From contig NC_039512.1 of the NCBI RefSeq assembly GCF_003672135.1, positions 12,850,874 through 12,914,873 of the forward strand: a stretch of DNA of 64,000 nt. The letters run 5' to 3'. Every line of letters begins with the position of its first letter. Positions within the stretch are counted from its first letter, which is position 1. A program made the translations under genes and the position numbers. Below are positions 39,526 through 53,000 of this stretch, piece after piece. The stretch comes from Ooceraea biroi (taxonomy: Eukaryota > Arthropoda > Insecta > Hymenoptera > Formicidae). The notes below the pieces were generated by a model that searched no databases, was not told the origin of the DNA, and saw nothing but the letters and a program-made list of their open reading frames with translations.

Positions 39526-39531
39526 ATTAAA
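39526..39531 (+). terminator. Possible polyadenylation signal ATTAAA
   Basis: The common variant ATTAAA lies about 250 bases after the stop of the Gly/Tyr-rich gene. Confidence 0.3.
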
Positions 39532-40961
39532 AAACTAATGTTAAATATAATTTTATCTTTACTTATTTATGATATTAATTTCTTGTTTCTCCTCTACTAC
39601 ATCATCCTCATTTCTTTATTATTAATAGATAATTACAATTATCTTTATACTGTTATTGTTTTTAGCTATGTTGTCAATAATGAATTTTTTTTAGTTTCAT
39701 CTAAATAACAGCGTTTTCACGTCGGACTTTAGAATCTTCTTAATTTTTATATTTTTAATTTTTATTAGTTTATAATAGCTTTTATCCACTTTGTTTACAT
39801 TGGAATAACGATCGTAATTTAAATAAATTTCACTTTGTCCAAATGGATAAAATTGCAATACTCATGAATGTAATTTTTCACATATATTTAACATTGGCTT
39901 TATGCTGTGCAGTTAATGAACATCTTACGTTAAATTGTAACAGCATTTATTTTAAAATGTATCATCTTATATATATAGATAAGAGTAAAACTATATATTA
40001 TGCGGAATACAATCATCTTAATTATAAACATTAACAATTTTCTACATGTTTATAATAACTCTCCGTGCACTAAAAATATGAAAACTTAAATGATATGCAA
40101 ACTCGAAAGAATCTGCAAACATCTTCCGTTAGAAAACTAAATTTTAAAGTAATTTGTATATGTTATCTATATCTGAATACTGAATTACATATTGTTTGGT
40201 GTAAAGTTTTATTAATCATTTCTTTATTTTAATTAAATTTTGTATAATTTTTCAAGTATATATTACATAATCTATATTTAATGTTCATTACATGCTATTT
40301 AACCCTCCACTTGTATCAGAAAATCGAACATAAAGAGTTGAAATCCCTACCATAAATTCTAATAATAAATATCAGGATATTAGTTGATATTTCTCTTGAA
40401 AAACAGAAACTGGAACTGACGTTTTATTAACGAAAGCTTTCAACAGTTTCGCATCAAACTACATATTAAAAAGAATAATCATACTCAGCAATTTATAATA
40501 CGAATCTTTAGCATCTGTTGCTTTTACACAATGAATATCAATTTTTATAAATAATATATAAGGATAATTTAATCATATTTAAATGGTAAAATAATATGAC
40601 AATGTATAAAAAGTTTAAAGCAAGAATGATTAATAAATCATGTAATTTAAAAGATTTCCTTTTTAGACTTTACGCTTGAAAGATTTTCATATAAATTATA
40701 AAGTAATATAATTCTTCCCTTAATTTTTTATGCTTTAGCCAAATAATAGAATAATTACATGATTTATATGTAAACTTGAATTTAAAAGTGATTTTTGATT
40801 TGTAAAAGTATTAACTATTGAAGAATTAATCTCTTCTTGTACTCCCCATTCTCCGGGTATCTCGCTAAATTTGATTATTCTGGTAAGCAATAATTATTCT
40901 TAATTGGCCATCCATCAGCTAACCAGCAGCTGACGGACGGGCAATGCTAATATCCCATATA
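39532..40961. other. Intergenic between convergent structural genes
   Basis: AT-rich, with short frames only. No RNA gene or conserved frame is visible. Confidence 0.5.
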
Positions 40962-40967
40962 TTTATT
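40962..40967 (-). terminator. Polyadenylation signal AATAAA of the collagen-repeat gene
   Basis: Minus-strand AATAAA about 72 bases after the TGA stop at 41041-41039. Confidence 0.5.
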
Positions 40968-41038
40968 GATATTCTCTAGAATAGGGTAAATTTCTTTTTC
41001 GAGAACGATTACAATTTAAGATAAGTTAGCAGTACTCC

Positions 41039-44000
41039 TCATTCTGCTCTTCTGGCTTTGCTCCTTCTTCGTCCGATGCTGGTCTTCACTGGAACATTCA
41101 AAAAGCCAAGATTGGCTTGACTTAATGCGTCTTTGAGGTAATCGATATTGCCAAGCTGCGTTACGTCGAGCGTCTTTATACCGAGTTTGCTGTCTTGTGT
41201 GCCGCATGCATCGCATGCATATAGGACGGGGGTGGCGGATGGAAAGATGACCTTCATCTTATTGCTGTCCATCTCGTCTCCGGGACAGTATGGTACAAAA
41301 ATAACAGGAATGAATCCAAACTGACCAATGATAGGGGCGGGAGTCGTGCTGATTGCTACGTTTGTGCTGTTATTCGACTCGACTAGGTAACAAGGACATG
41401 CTTGTGGGTCTGGCCCTACAGGTAGCGGGAAGGGCTTGACGTTGATGAAATTGGGCGGCTGAACCCCAATAGCGTCGAGGCCGGGACTCGCCTGGGATGA
41501 TTGTTCAAGGCGTGCATTTACCTGTTTTTCTGGACCAGTTGGAAGTCCATCCAATGGTACATTAGAAATTGGTTTGCTATCTTCATCGGCGGAATTATTG
41601 TATTCTTCACGAGAATTAAATGTGCTCTCTTGTCGTCCTGCTTTAAATCGGTTTGGACCTTTGGAGAATTGCCGTTGTGAGTTTGGATAGTATACTGATT
41701 TCTGATATTGATCTTCATCGTGCACAGAAAATTGGTCGAAATTCCTAGATGATTCCTTTTCTGATTTTACTTCCGTATGGGTAACGTAATTAGAAGGTCG
41801 TGGAGTTAGTTTAAGCAAATCTGTGTTTTCATAATTCTCAACAGTATACCTCAATATTGGCGGTGTCGAAACTGTTTGCAGCGAATTGATTTCATCTGCA
41901 TTGTAAGATTTTTGCTTTCCATACGTTGATGATATTTCGCCTTGAGATTTATATTCTTTCTGGTTTATATATAATGGTGTGCCTACTTTTGCGAAGTCGG
42001 GAAATGTCGTTGATTTGGTATTCTTTACAGTATAGTTCGCATACGAAGAATCAATTTTGTTTTTCGAGTAATATGGTGAACCAGAGTTACGATCGTGAGT
42101 ACCAAACGAATAAGTCTTAGATAGTTGATTCTTTATCGACCCTTTATGTGAAGGTCTATTTGTTTTTACTGGAGCTACGTAATCTGGATCGCCAGGCCAC
42201 GGACCGTTAGGACCTGGCGAACCAGTTGGCCATGGACCATCAGGACCATTAGCTCCATCTTCACCTTCACCACCTGTACCACCGATACCTCCTACGCCAC
42301 CAATGCCACCAATTGGACCTTCAGGTCCTTCCGAACCTTCTGGACCTTCTGGATATGTTGGATAGCCAGGATAATGAGGATAACCAGGATAACCTGTAAC
42401 ATATGAAAAAGTTAACAGAAATGTATCTAAAACAGAAAGTTTCTACCTAAAAGTTATGCAAATCGTGAATGATCTACATCACATTGCAACATATATGTAA
42501 ATAAAATTAACAGAAAACTATAAATTGAAAAATATCGATATAATTTGTGGAATTCTGTGAATAATAATTTGTTTAATTCTAAAGAAAATTTGATTATCTG
42601 TACTAAAAATACAACAATGTACCTGGTGTTCCTGCAGTACCTGGCCTGCCAGGACTTCCTGAAGTACCGGGTCGTCCGGGGTATGGTGGTAGTCCGGGAC
42701 TACCTGGTATTCCAGGCACTCCAGGTATACCTGGCGTTCCTGGATATGTGGGATAAGACGGTATCCCTGGTTTTCCAGGTGTGCCGGGTCGACCTGGATA
42801 TGGCGGTAATCCAGGAGTACCTGGTCTACCAGGTGTACCAGGCACGCCAGGTACGCCTGGCGTTCCTGGATATGTGGGATAAGACGGTATCCCTGGTTTT
42901 CCTGGAGTTCCTGGTGTTCCGGGAATTCCAGGTTTGCCGGGTCGGACTGGATATGGCGGTAATCCAGGAGTACCTGGTGTACCAGGCACTCCAGAAATTC
43001 CGGGTGTTCCTGGTCTACTAGGAATGCTGGGATAATCTGGAGGATACGGCGGTAATCCAGGTATACCGGGAGTTCCTGGAATTTCTGGTGTGCCTGGATG
43101 TGCTGGCTGTGGCGGCAACCCTGGCGAACCTGGAATACCAGGTATGCCCGGTGTTCCTGGCGTTCCTGGATATCCTGGATAGGCTGGCGTTCCTGGTTTT
43201 CCTGGAGTGCCAGGTGTACCTGGAGTTCCTGGTACACCTGGACGTCCTGGCTGTGGCGGCAACCCTGATGTACCTGAGATGCCAGGAAATCCGGGTGTTC
43301 CTGGCGTTCCTGGATATCCCGGATAAGACGGTTTTCCTGATGTTCCTGGTGTACCGGGTGTTCCTGGTGTTCCCGGTGTGCCTGGATATCCTAGCTGTGG
43401 AGGCAATCCTGGCGAACCTGGAATACCAGGTATGCCCGGTGTTCCTGGCGTTCCTGGATATCCTGGATAGGCTGGCGTTCCTGGTTTTCCTGGAGTGCCA
43501 GGTGTACCTGGAGTTCCTGGTACACCTGGACGTCCTGGCTGTGGAGGCAATCCTGGCGTACCTGGTGTGCCAGGAATTCCGGGTGTTCCTGGATATCCCG
43601 GATAAGACGGTTTTCCCGATGTTCCTGGTTTACCGGGTGTTCCTGGTGTTCCCGGTGTACCTGGATATCCTGGCTGTGGAGGCAATCCTGGCGTACCTGG
43701 TGTGCCAGGAATACCGGGTGTTCCTGGCGTTCCTGGATATCCTGGATAAGACGGTTTTCCTGATGTTCCTGGTGTACCGGGTGTTCCTGGTGTTCCCGGT
43801 GTGCCTGGATATCCTAGCTGTGGAGGCAATCCTGGCGAACCTGGAATACCAGGTATGCCCGGTGTTCCTGGCGTTCCTGGATATCCTGGATAGGCTGGAG
43901 TTCCTGGTTTTCCTGGAGTGCCTGGTATACCAGGAATACCTGAAATACCTGGATATCCTGGCTGTGGAGGCAATCCTGGCGTACCTGGTGTGCCAGGAAT

Positions 44001-47000
44001 TCCGGGTGTTCCTGGATATCCCGGATAAGAGGGTTTTCCCGATGTTCCTGGAGTACCGGGTGTTCCTGGTGTTCCCGGTGTGCCTGGATATCCTGGCTGT
44101 GGCGGCAATCCTGGCGTATCTGGTGTGCCAGGAATTCCTGGCGTTCCTGGATATCCCGGATAAGAGGGTTTTCCCGATGTTCCTGGTGTACCGGGTGTTC
44201 CTGGTGTTCCCGGTGTGCCTGGATATCCTGGATGTGGCGGCAATCCTGGCGTACCTGGTGTGCCAGGAATTCCGGGTGTTCCTGGATATCCCGGATAAGA
44301 CGGTTTTCCCGATGTTCCTGGAGTACCGGGTGTTCCTGGTGTTCCCGGTGTGCCTGGATATCCTGGCTGTGGAGGCAATCCTGGCGTACCTGGTGTGCCA
44401 GGAATTCCGGGTGTTCCTGGATATCCCGGATAAGACGGTTTTCCCGATGTTCCTGGAGTACCGGGTGTTCCTGGTGTTCCCGGTGTGCCTGGATATCCTG
44501 GCTGTGGAGGCAATCCTGGCGTACCTGGTGTGCCAGGAATTCCGGGTGTTCCTGGCGTTCCTGGATATCCCGGATAAGAGGGTTTTCCCGATGTTCCTGG
44601 AGTACCGGGTGTTCCTGGTGTTCCCGGTGTGCCTGGATATCCTGGCTGTGGAGGCAATCCTGGCGTACCTGGTGTGCCAGGAAATCCGGGTGTTCCTGGC
44701 GTTCCTGGATATCCCGGATAAGGCGGTTTTCCCGATGTTCCTGGTGTACCGGGTGTTCCTGGTGTTCCCGGTGTGCCTGGATATCCTGGCTGTGGTGGCA
44801 ATCCTGGCGTACCTGGTGTGCCAGGAATTCCGGGTGTTCCTGGCGTTCCTGGATATCCCGGATAAGACGGTTTTCCAGGTTTTCCCGATGTTCCTGGTGT
44901 TCCCGGTGTGCCTGGATATCCTGGGTATGGTGGTAATCCTGGCGTACCTGGTGTGCCAGGAATTCCTGGTGTTCCTGGATATCCCGGATAAGAGGGTTTT
45001 CCCGATGTTCCTGGTGTACCGGGTGTTCCTGGTGTTCCCGGTGTGCCTGGATATCCTGGCTGTGGAGGCAATCCTGGCGTACCTGGTGTGCCAGGAATTC
45101 CGGGTGTTCCTGGATATCCCGGATAAGACGGTTTTCCCGATGTTCCTGGTGTACCGGGTGTTCCTGGTGTTCCCGGTGTGCCTGGATATCCTGGCTGTGG
45201 CGGCAATCCTGGCGTACCTGGTGTGCCAGGAAATCCGGGTGTTCCTGGCGTTCCTGGATATCCCGGATAAGGCGGTTTTCCCGATGTTCCTGGTGTACCG
45301 GGTGTTCCTGGTGTTCCCGGTGTGCCTGGATATCCTGGCTGTGGTGGCAATCCTGGCGTACCTGGGAGGCCAGGAAATCCGGGTGTTCCTGGCGTTCCTG
45401 GATATCCCGGATAAGACGGTTTTCCCGATGTTCCTGGTATACCGGGTGTTCCTGGTGTTCCCGGTGTGCCTGGATATCCTGGCTGTGGTGGCAATCCTGG
45501 CGTACCTGGGAGGCCAGGAATTCCGGGTGTTCCTGGCGTTCCTGGATATCCCGGATAAGACGGTTTTCCCGATGTTCCTGGTATACCGGGTGTTCCTGGT
45601 GTTCCCGGTGTGCCTGGATATCCTGGCTGTGGTGGCAATCCTGGCGTACCTGGGAGGCCAGGAATTCCGGGTGTTCCTGGCGTTCCTGGATATCCCGGAT
45701 AAGACGGTTTTCCCGATGTTCCTGGAGTACCGGGTGTTCCTGGTGTTCCCGGTGTGCCTGGATATCCTGGATGTGGTGGCAATCCTGGCGTACCTGGGAG
45801 GCCAGGAATTCCGGGTGTTCCTGGCGTTCCTGGATATCCCGGATAAGACGGTTTTCCCGATGTTCCTGGAGTACCGGGTGTTCCTGGTGTTCCCGGTGTG
45901 CCTGGATATCCTGGATGTGGTGGCAATCCTGGCGTACCTGGTGTGCCAGGAAATCCGGGTGTTCCTGGCGTTCCTGGATATCCCGGATAAGGCGGTTTTC
46001 CCGATGTTCCTGGTGTACCGGGTGTTCCTGGTGTTCCCGGTGTGCCTGGATATCCTGGCTGTGGCGGCAATCCTGGCGTACCTGGTGTGCCAGGAATTCC
46101 GGGTGTTCCTGGCGTTCCTGGATATCCCGGATAAGAGGGTTTTCCCGATGTTCCTGGAGTACCGGGTGTTCCTGGTGTTCCCGGTGTGCCTGGATATCCT
46201 GGATGTGGTGGCAATCCTGGCGTACCTGGTGTGCCAGGAATTCCGGGTGTTCCTGGATATCCCGGATAAGAGGGTTTTCCCGATGTTCCTGGTGTACCGG
46301 GTGTTCCTGGTGTTCCCGGTGTGCCTGGATATCCTGGCTGTGGAGGCAATCCTGGCGTACCTGGTGTGCCAGGAATTCCGGGTGTTCCTGGATATCCCGG
46401 ATAAGACGGTTTTCCCGATGTTCCTGGTGTACCGGGTGTTCCTGGTGTTCCCGGTGTGCCTGGATATCCTGGCTGTGGCGGCAATCCTGGCGTACCTGGT
46501 GTGCCAGGAATTCCGGGTGTTCCTGGCGTTCCTGGATATCCCGGATAAGAGGGTTTTCCCGATGTTCCTGGAGTACCGGGTGTTCCTGGTGTTCCCGGTG
46601 TGCCTGGATATCCTGGATGCGGTGGCAATCCTGGCGTACCTGGGACGCCAGGAATTCCGGGTGTTCCTGACGTTCCTGGATATCCGGGATAAGATGGTTT
46701 TCCCGGTTTTCCTGATGTTCCTGGTGTACCAGGAGTACCTGGAGTACCTGGACGTCCTGGCTGTGGAGGCAATCCTGATGTACCTGGTTTACCAGGTATG
46801 CCGGGTGTTCCTGGTCGAGTCGGCGTTGCATCAATCGCTGATCCGCTTCCAATAGGTGCTGCTTATACAATTATAGATATAGTTATTTTATATATATGTA
46901 AAATATTTTCAAGTTATTTCTGTTACATACCTCCTGCATCTGGCCTTATTGGGAATTGAGCAGTCGGATTTTCATATCGCCCACATACCGCAGGGAAATA

Positions 47001-50000
47001 TAAATCTTTCCATCGTGTTAGCACACCGTGATGCTCATGATGATCATGATTATCGTCATGTTCATGATGTTCATGTTTATGAAGAAATATTTCTATATCT
47101 TTCCCTGGCTGAACAACACGATAACCCCATCCATCACTAACATAAAATGTTGCTTTCAGTTGACCAAAAGAATCAATATAGCCATAACAGCCGTAAGTGA
47201 CACCATCTGGTCCACGCACTTCATGATGAAACTGACCATTTGGATTGACGTCATAACCATATTTATATGCATCTGCAGATTAAAATAATAATTGCAATCA
47301 CTTATCATATAAGATTTATTTCCGAAGAATCTATGACAAATATAGGATGAAAGAAGAAATCCATTTCAGACATTTGAGAAAAAAATTTTATATCCAATAT
47401 TTATTAAAATATATATCTATATATACAGGTTATCCCAGACTTACCGTAAAATTGTATTAAATAATTACAATAATTACTGTCAACGCGTAATTATTTAATA
47501 AAATTGTAAATTGTATCGTCTTTATGAATTACATGTTATCGAGATTGGTGCAGTGCATTTCGCATCGATAGTATCGATTATCGTACGCGAGAACGCGCCG
47601 CACTTCACGTGTTTTGACAGTTCCTCGTGTATCGCGATTTCGTGCAATACTTATAGTAAGCGATCGGTCCGTCTTTTCTTGTCGATCGTACTGCCGATGT
47701 TGCAGAAAGTCGGACGGTGACACGCGAAAATCCCCGTGCACACGTACGCGGAAGTGCGTTTAACGACATACGCGGATAAATTGATCGAACGCGGAGAAGC
47801 GTGTGAACTGGCCAGCGAGGTTATCATTGATTTGAATCTGATTCGTGAACAGTGTTTACAGGAATACACTGTTTACAGGACATTGTGCAGTGAAGTGAAG
47901 TCGTGAAAAATTAAGATCGAAGAATATATTGATCGGTGCGCGATGCGCGAGGCCCCTTCGACCCACCGTCAATGCTGGAAAAGTCTGTACAAGGACTTTC
48001 GTCTTGGAATTGGAATGACGTCAGGAGTTTACCCTGAACCGGTGACGGTAAGACTGGGACACCCTGTATATATAGATTATAAGTCTGTTTTAGAAACATA
48101 CAGAAATTTATAATTGTATTCTTTATGTTACACATTTTTGTCTTTACTTGCCTGACTCTAAGTTTTGACTTAAGTATTGAATTTTCTGTTCATCGCTAAT
48201 ATTCAGAACCACATCGTTATCCCGATTAGTACTTCTTGATTCTTGAGTGACTTGTGATACGGATGTTGCAATCACCTGAAAATCACAATTATTTGTTTTT
48301 ATTGAAATATTCCAAATAAGACAAAATAAAAATGATATGCGTAAAAGTAAAATAATAAAACTCTAAAAAACTTTTTAATCTTTAATTTTAAGCTGTATTT
48401 ATTATCTTTCTTGATGATTGCTCTGCTTATAAGAAATGATTTGCCAGTTGCAATAATTTTGCTTTAGCAAAGCCCATGACATTTCCAATGAAGCACAATG
48501 TAATTATCAGGTGTTTAAAAACAGTTGCCCTTTAATATCAGTCACCAGGATTATGTATTTGATACGATCTGCAAGCGCGCAATCGTGAAATATCATGGTC
48601 GGCATTTCCCGTTTCTGCTGTTGAAGCGATTTGTAACCATTGGACGCTTGAGTCTCAAGATGTATCGTGCAATTATAAGAATGCCAGAAATCCTTGTTGT
48701 GTAACAATATTTATACTAATCAGCTTTTTCCAAGATATTATATGTAATACATCTCTAATAAATGTCTAATATGCTATCTATTTGTTATAAAGAAGATATT
48801 ATCTCTTTGAAGCGAAATCTATTTCCTTCCTTCTTGGACTCTGAGTATAATTGAAGTTAATTTTTAATTTCTTCTAAATAAATATATCTTTCTTGTTGTA
48901 AAATGTTGTTGCAATAAATCAAAATATATATTGTCTCAGAATACAATATATCAGAAAAGATTTTAGGTTTTTATTCGGTGCATCCGCTTTAATTAATTAA
49001 GGAATGATATTTACTGAAATATATTTTTATATACTGAAGTATATTAAAAGACTTGATGAAAGAATCTATCGTATCTTACTAAGCAGATGTGTAAATGACT
49101 TAATTGACGTGCAGGTACTGCTTTTGCAAGTCTGCAAGTCTGATAGTACGAGCAGAGTAACCCTGTTCACCTTTTCAATGTCTATCGTCCAAAGATACTC
49201 TAATGGCGCGGCGCATCATTTTAAATGTCAAGACGACCAGATTACTCTTACACTCGTTACCTAGATATTAATTTTACAAACACATCACGCAATGTGATAA
49301 GAATCTAAGATATTTGAAATATTAATTGTTACGTGACAGAATTATTCATAAAAATGTAATAAAAATTGCCGCAAGTTTTCACATAATTTCTTATGACTTA
49401 TTTGATTTATTAAGACATTTACAGGAGTAAACTAATGTTAGATATGTACATCTATACATTTTAATTTATATAGTATAAGTTAATATGTCTAAAGCTTGTA
49501 TTTAGAAAATTATTAGTCTTGTCGGAAAACTTTAAAAATTTGCAATAAGTACATGTGTACATATTCTCTCTCTCTCTCTCTAAACATCTTCATCTCATTG
49601 TCAGATGATATGTGTATGAAGAAGAAACGTAAATTGTGCATTGATGTAATGAGATGAAGATGTTATAAGTGCATTAAAACATGATGTATACTTTTTTCTT
49701 AGCAAAAGAAATTAATCAGCGTGGTTTTCGTTTCCATCTTTGAACATATTGTCATCTTTTATTAAAATAATCTTTACTTTCTCGGATGTGATGCAATAAA
49801 TTAAATTTTTTTGCTGTCGCTTTTGATCTCAATTAATTATCAATTCTATATAAGCGAAAGTGGAAAGTGGTTAATGGACTAAAAGTAGAAATCCTTTTCT
49901 TGATTATTAATTTACACGAAATTATTCAGAACTAAAATCTTACTTGAAGTAATATTTAATTACTTTCGCAAAATAATTGAGCAATATTAAGCGATGACAA

Positions 50001-53000
50001 ATATCAAAAGGTCTTTTATAATAACTTGATAAACAAGTCAATACTTTTTTATTATTATCTTCAAATTGTGCCAATTATTATCCAAATCGAATCTTATTAT
50101 CGGACTGTCCAATTTTGTCAATAATCCGTTTTCTGATTGACAATGACAAAAATTATTCTTTTCAGTTTCACTTTCTCCCAGCCAATAATATTGTTACATA
50201 GCAGCTATATAAGAGTAGCATTGTTGTGTTGATGAGATTGGAGACTCTCGAAAGATGAGATCTGAATCCGGCATCGAATCCGACTTCTTCCTCATCCCGT
50301 CTCGCCGTGCGAGCCCCGCGGCGTGATAATATAATATAACGAGGATGCCTATACTCTCGTAACAGGGTTGCCGGATGCTGTTGCGAAAGGTAGCGATGCT
50401 CTCTCGGAAGATTACACTCGCGTCTTTGCGACCTCCCTAAATGGTGACATGGTGAATAAAAAGGCCCGTTTCGCACTTATAGTCCGAAGAAATGTCAAGG
50501 TGGGGATACGATGCCCGGGTTCCACCGTCATGACGTATCCGAACTCGCTCGACGAGTTCTTTAATCACATACTTCAGACATGTGTTGTCAAGACTTGACT
50601 GCTAAGATCTAGATTAATTTTAATTTTATTCTTCTTTCCACTCTTATTCTTCCTTTCTGAATCTGTATGATGAATATTATGTGTCTATCAGAGAGTAAAT
50701 GAGGATCAACCATGAAGATATCTGTCATATCTAATCTTGTATCTTATATCTTCAATCATCATTTAGTCATCACAATTGATTCTTTTAATTAAATATAAAG
50801 TAATTGATTTGGTTTCGCTGTAATAGTGAATTGTATTTTCATCAAATCGAATAGACGATTCATCAACTTAAATAATATTACAATTTCGTGGAAACTATAC
50901 CATAGCTTTTTGTTCGGTACATGCTATCAGTATTTTTATACATTGTCAAGAAAAGTAGAAGACCGTGTTGGAGTCACCAAGAATCTTGTCTGATCGTGAT
51001 TCTAAGTCAAAGATTATCGTTTTCCCACTTGTTGTTCCACTGAACGATAGCTGCGTGAATTGATTGTATCCAAGAACTATGCAAAGCTTTATTACAGGCA
51101 ACCATTGCTTGAAGATATCTTCAGATAGCTTCCGATCATTTTCTATATTCAACGTATTCCTTCATGATTCCATGGTGGTACCGCTTTACGGTCGTAAACA
51201 TAATTTATTCCATTCCGTTGTGCAATTGATTCGCGCCTAATAAAGAGGTCTCTTGCAAGACGAAGAAGTATCGTTAAAAGTGGCACGTATCCTGGTCGGC
51301 AAAGGTAGTAGTAAAGTTAATGTAGGTTTGGCCAGGATCCGCAGACTCCGCGTCGCGATCGATGATCTCAACAGTCCCGTTGTTCCACCCACGACAAGGG
51401 AAAGTCGCGATTCCGAGAAGGCTACGCGCGAGAAGCTGGGACTCCTCTCCGTCTTGTCTTCGTCTTTCAGCCCCGGGTTGACAGACTGTGGAACGAAAGG
51501 TTAATATATGCTAACTCCTGACGCGACCCTACCCCGTACACGCACTTGCCGCGTCAAATGTTGCCGCAAGGATTAAACCCTACGGTATTTATGCCGCGAT
51601 ATTTTAGTGGACAATAGCGAGATCATTTCAGCGAAGGCAATAGTAGCGTCCACGAGCGTTGCATATCTTCAGAGGCATTTCTAATCTGGTTTCGGGGAAC
51701 TTGAATATGAAACATGATGTTATTCCAAGATACTCTTTGCGATGCAAATAGGTATCCCGATAGATTTTATGAATAATCGAATAATGCAGTCTAATAACAA
51801 ATTGATGTAACAAATCAACAATTCAAATAGTGTAGAACATACTTCTTACATACTTCTAATAGTTTAAAATGAAGAAGAAAAGTAAAGAAAATCTACTTGA
51901 TTTTCTGGTTTATTGTATGAATATAATTGTTTCCATAAAATATATATTGTAAATATGCGATAAGCTATTAAAAAATAAAACTGCAAAAATTAAAATCAGC
52001 ACACATATTTGAGCTGAAATTTTCAGGAAAATGATATTCAATGACAATTTTAATCTTCGACTGAAAGAGATAGTTTAAAGAGACGGAGTCACTGATTACA
52101 CGATAAGAATGATAAGATGTTGATTTATGCGAAGTCGTGAACCCAACAGCCGATGTGGGCAGATAATATGCGTAATACAAGAAGAAAGTCCACGGAGTGT
52201 CCCAGACCTAGTGAACCATCTTTCAACTCTATATAGTCTATTTCAATCTGAAAATAGGAGTCCTAAAAAATCCCTTTTTGGTTAACAATAATAATTGATT
52301 AATTAACTAAATATTTTGTCAATTATTCGATAAAAATTATAAAATAAATATCTAATAAACCACCAAAATAAAACCAGTTTTGCATAATTCATAGAATATT
52401 AATTTTCTTATGCATTGACAAGAATTAAGTTGTTTAGAAGAGGGTATAGATAATGAAATCAAATTTTATACATATTTTTACGTTTTATTATCAGGACATT
52501 TGATGCAACCGGATCTCTTTTAATTACTCGTGGCGAATCAATCGTGACAATCAAATGGCCAAAGTCGTATCGTCTTATGAATCGCAAGAGCCGGATCGAT
52601 GCATCATCTTTCAGTGAAAGTCACCTGTAAGCGATTGCGTAAAGGACCAGCACGATTTAGCCTGGAGCGAAGCCTCCGGTATACAATTGTTTACTCTCTG
52701 TGCACGATTATGGACCGCATCGATTTTAACAATATTGCATTAAGAGCCAAAATTTATCTTGATAAATTAATGATGTGGAAAATAACTGGGATAGAGGTGC
52801 TTAGTGATGTTGACGCCAACATTCTTTGTCGATAATGAAAAATAATGGAAGAAATCGTCACATCATTTGCCAAATATGCTTGTTGAAACGACGGTCAAAT
52901 AATCATGAAGTGCATGCTGAATTTATAAAACGTATCGATGGAATGGTCCACTATTATAATGCTCTTTTTTCGTCACCAGAGTGTCTGGAAATCCCAAATG

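Noticed and set aside
43088..46855. Plus-strand 1255-codon open frame as a gene
   Set aside because: It is the antisense shadow of the collagen-like repeat; it has no signal peptide, domains or splice support of its own.
42603..46870. Regularly spaced short repeats that at first look like a CRISPR array or satellite
   Set aside because: The unit length is a multiple of three, translates without stops into Gly-X-Pro triplets, and is bounded by good splice sites in the right phase. It is a coding minisatellite.
50168..51504. Small frames in the 7.5-kb intron as nested genes
   Set aside because: Short, without domains or promoter/splice context; likely chance.
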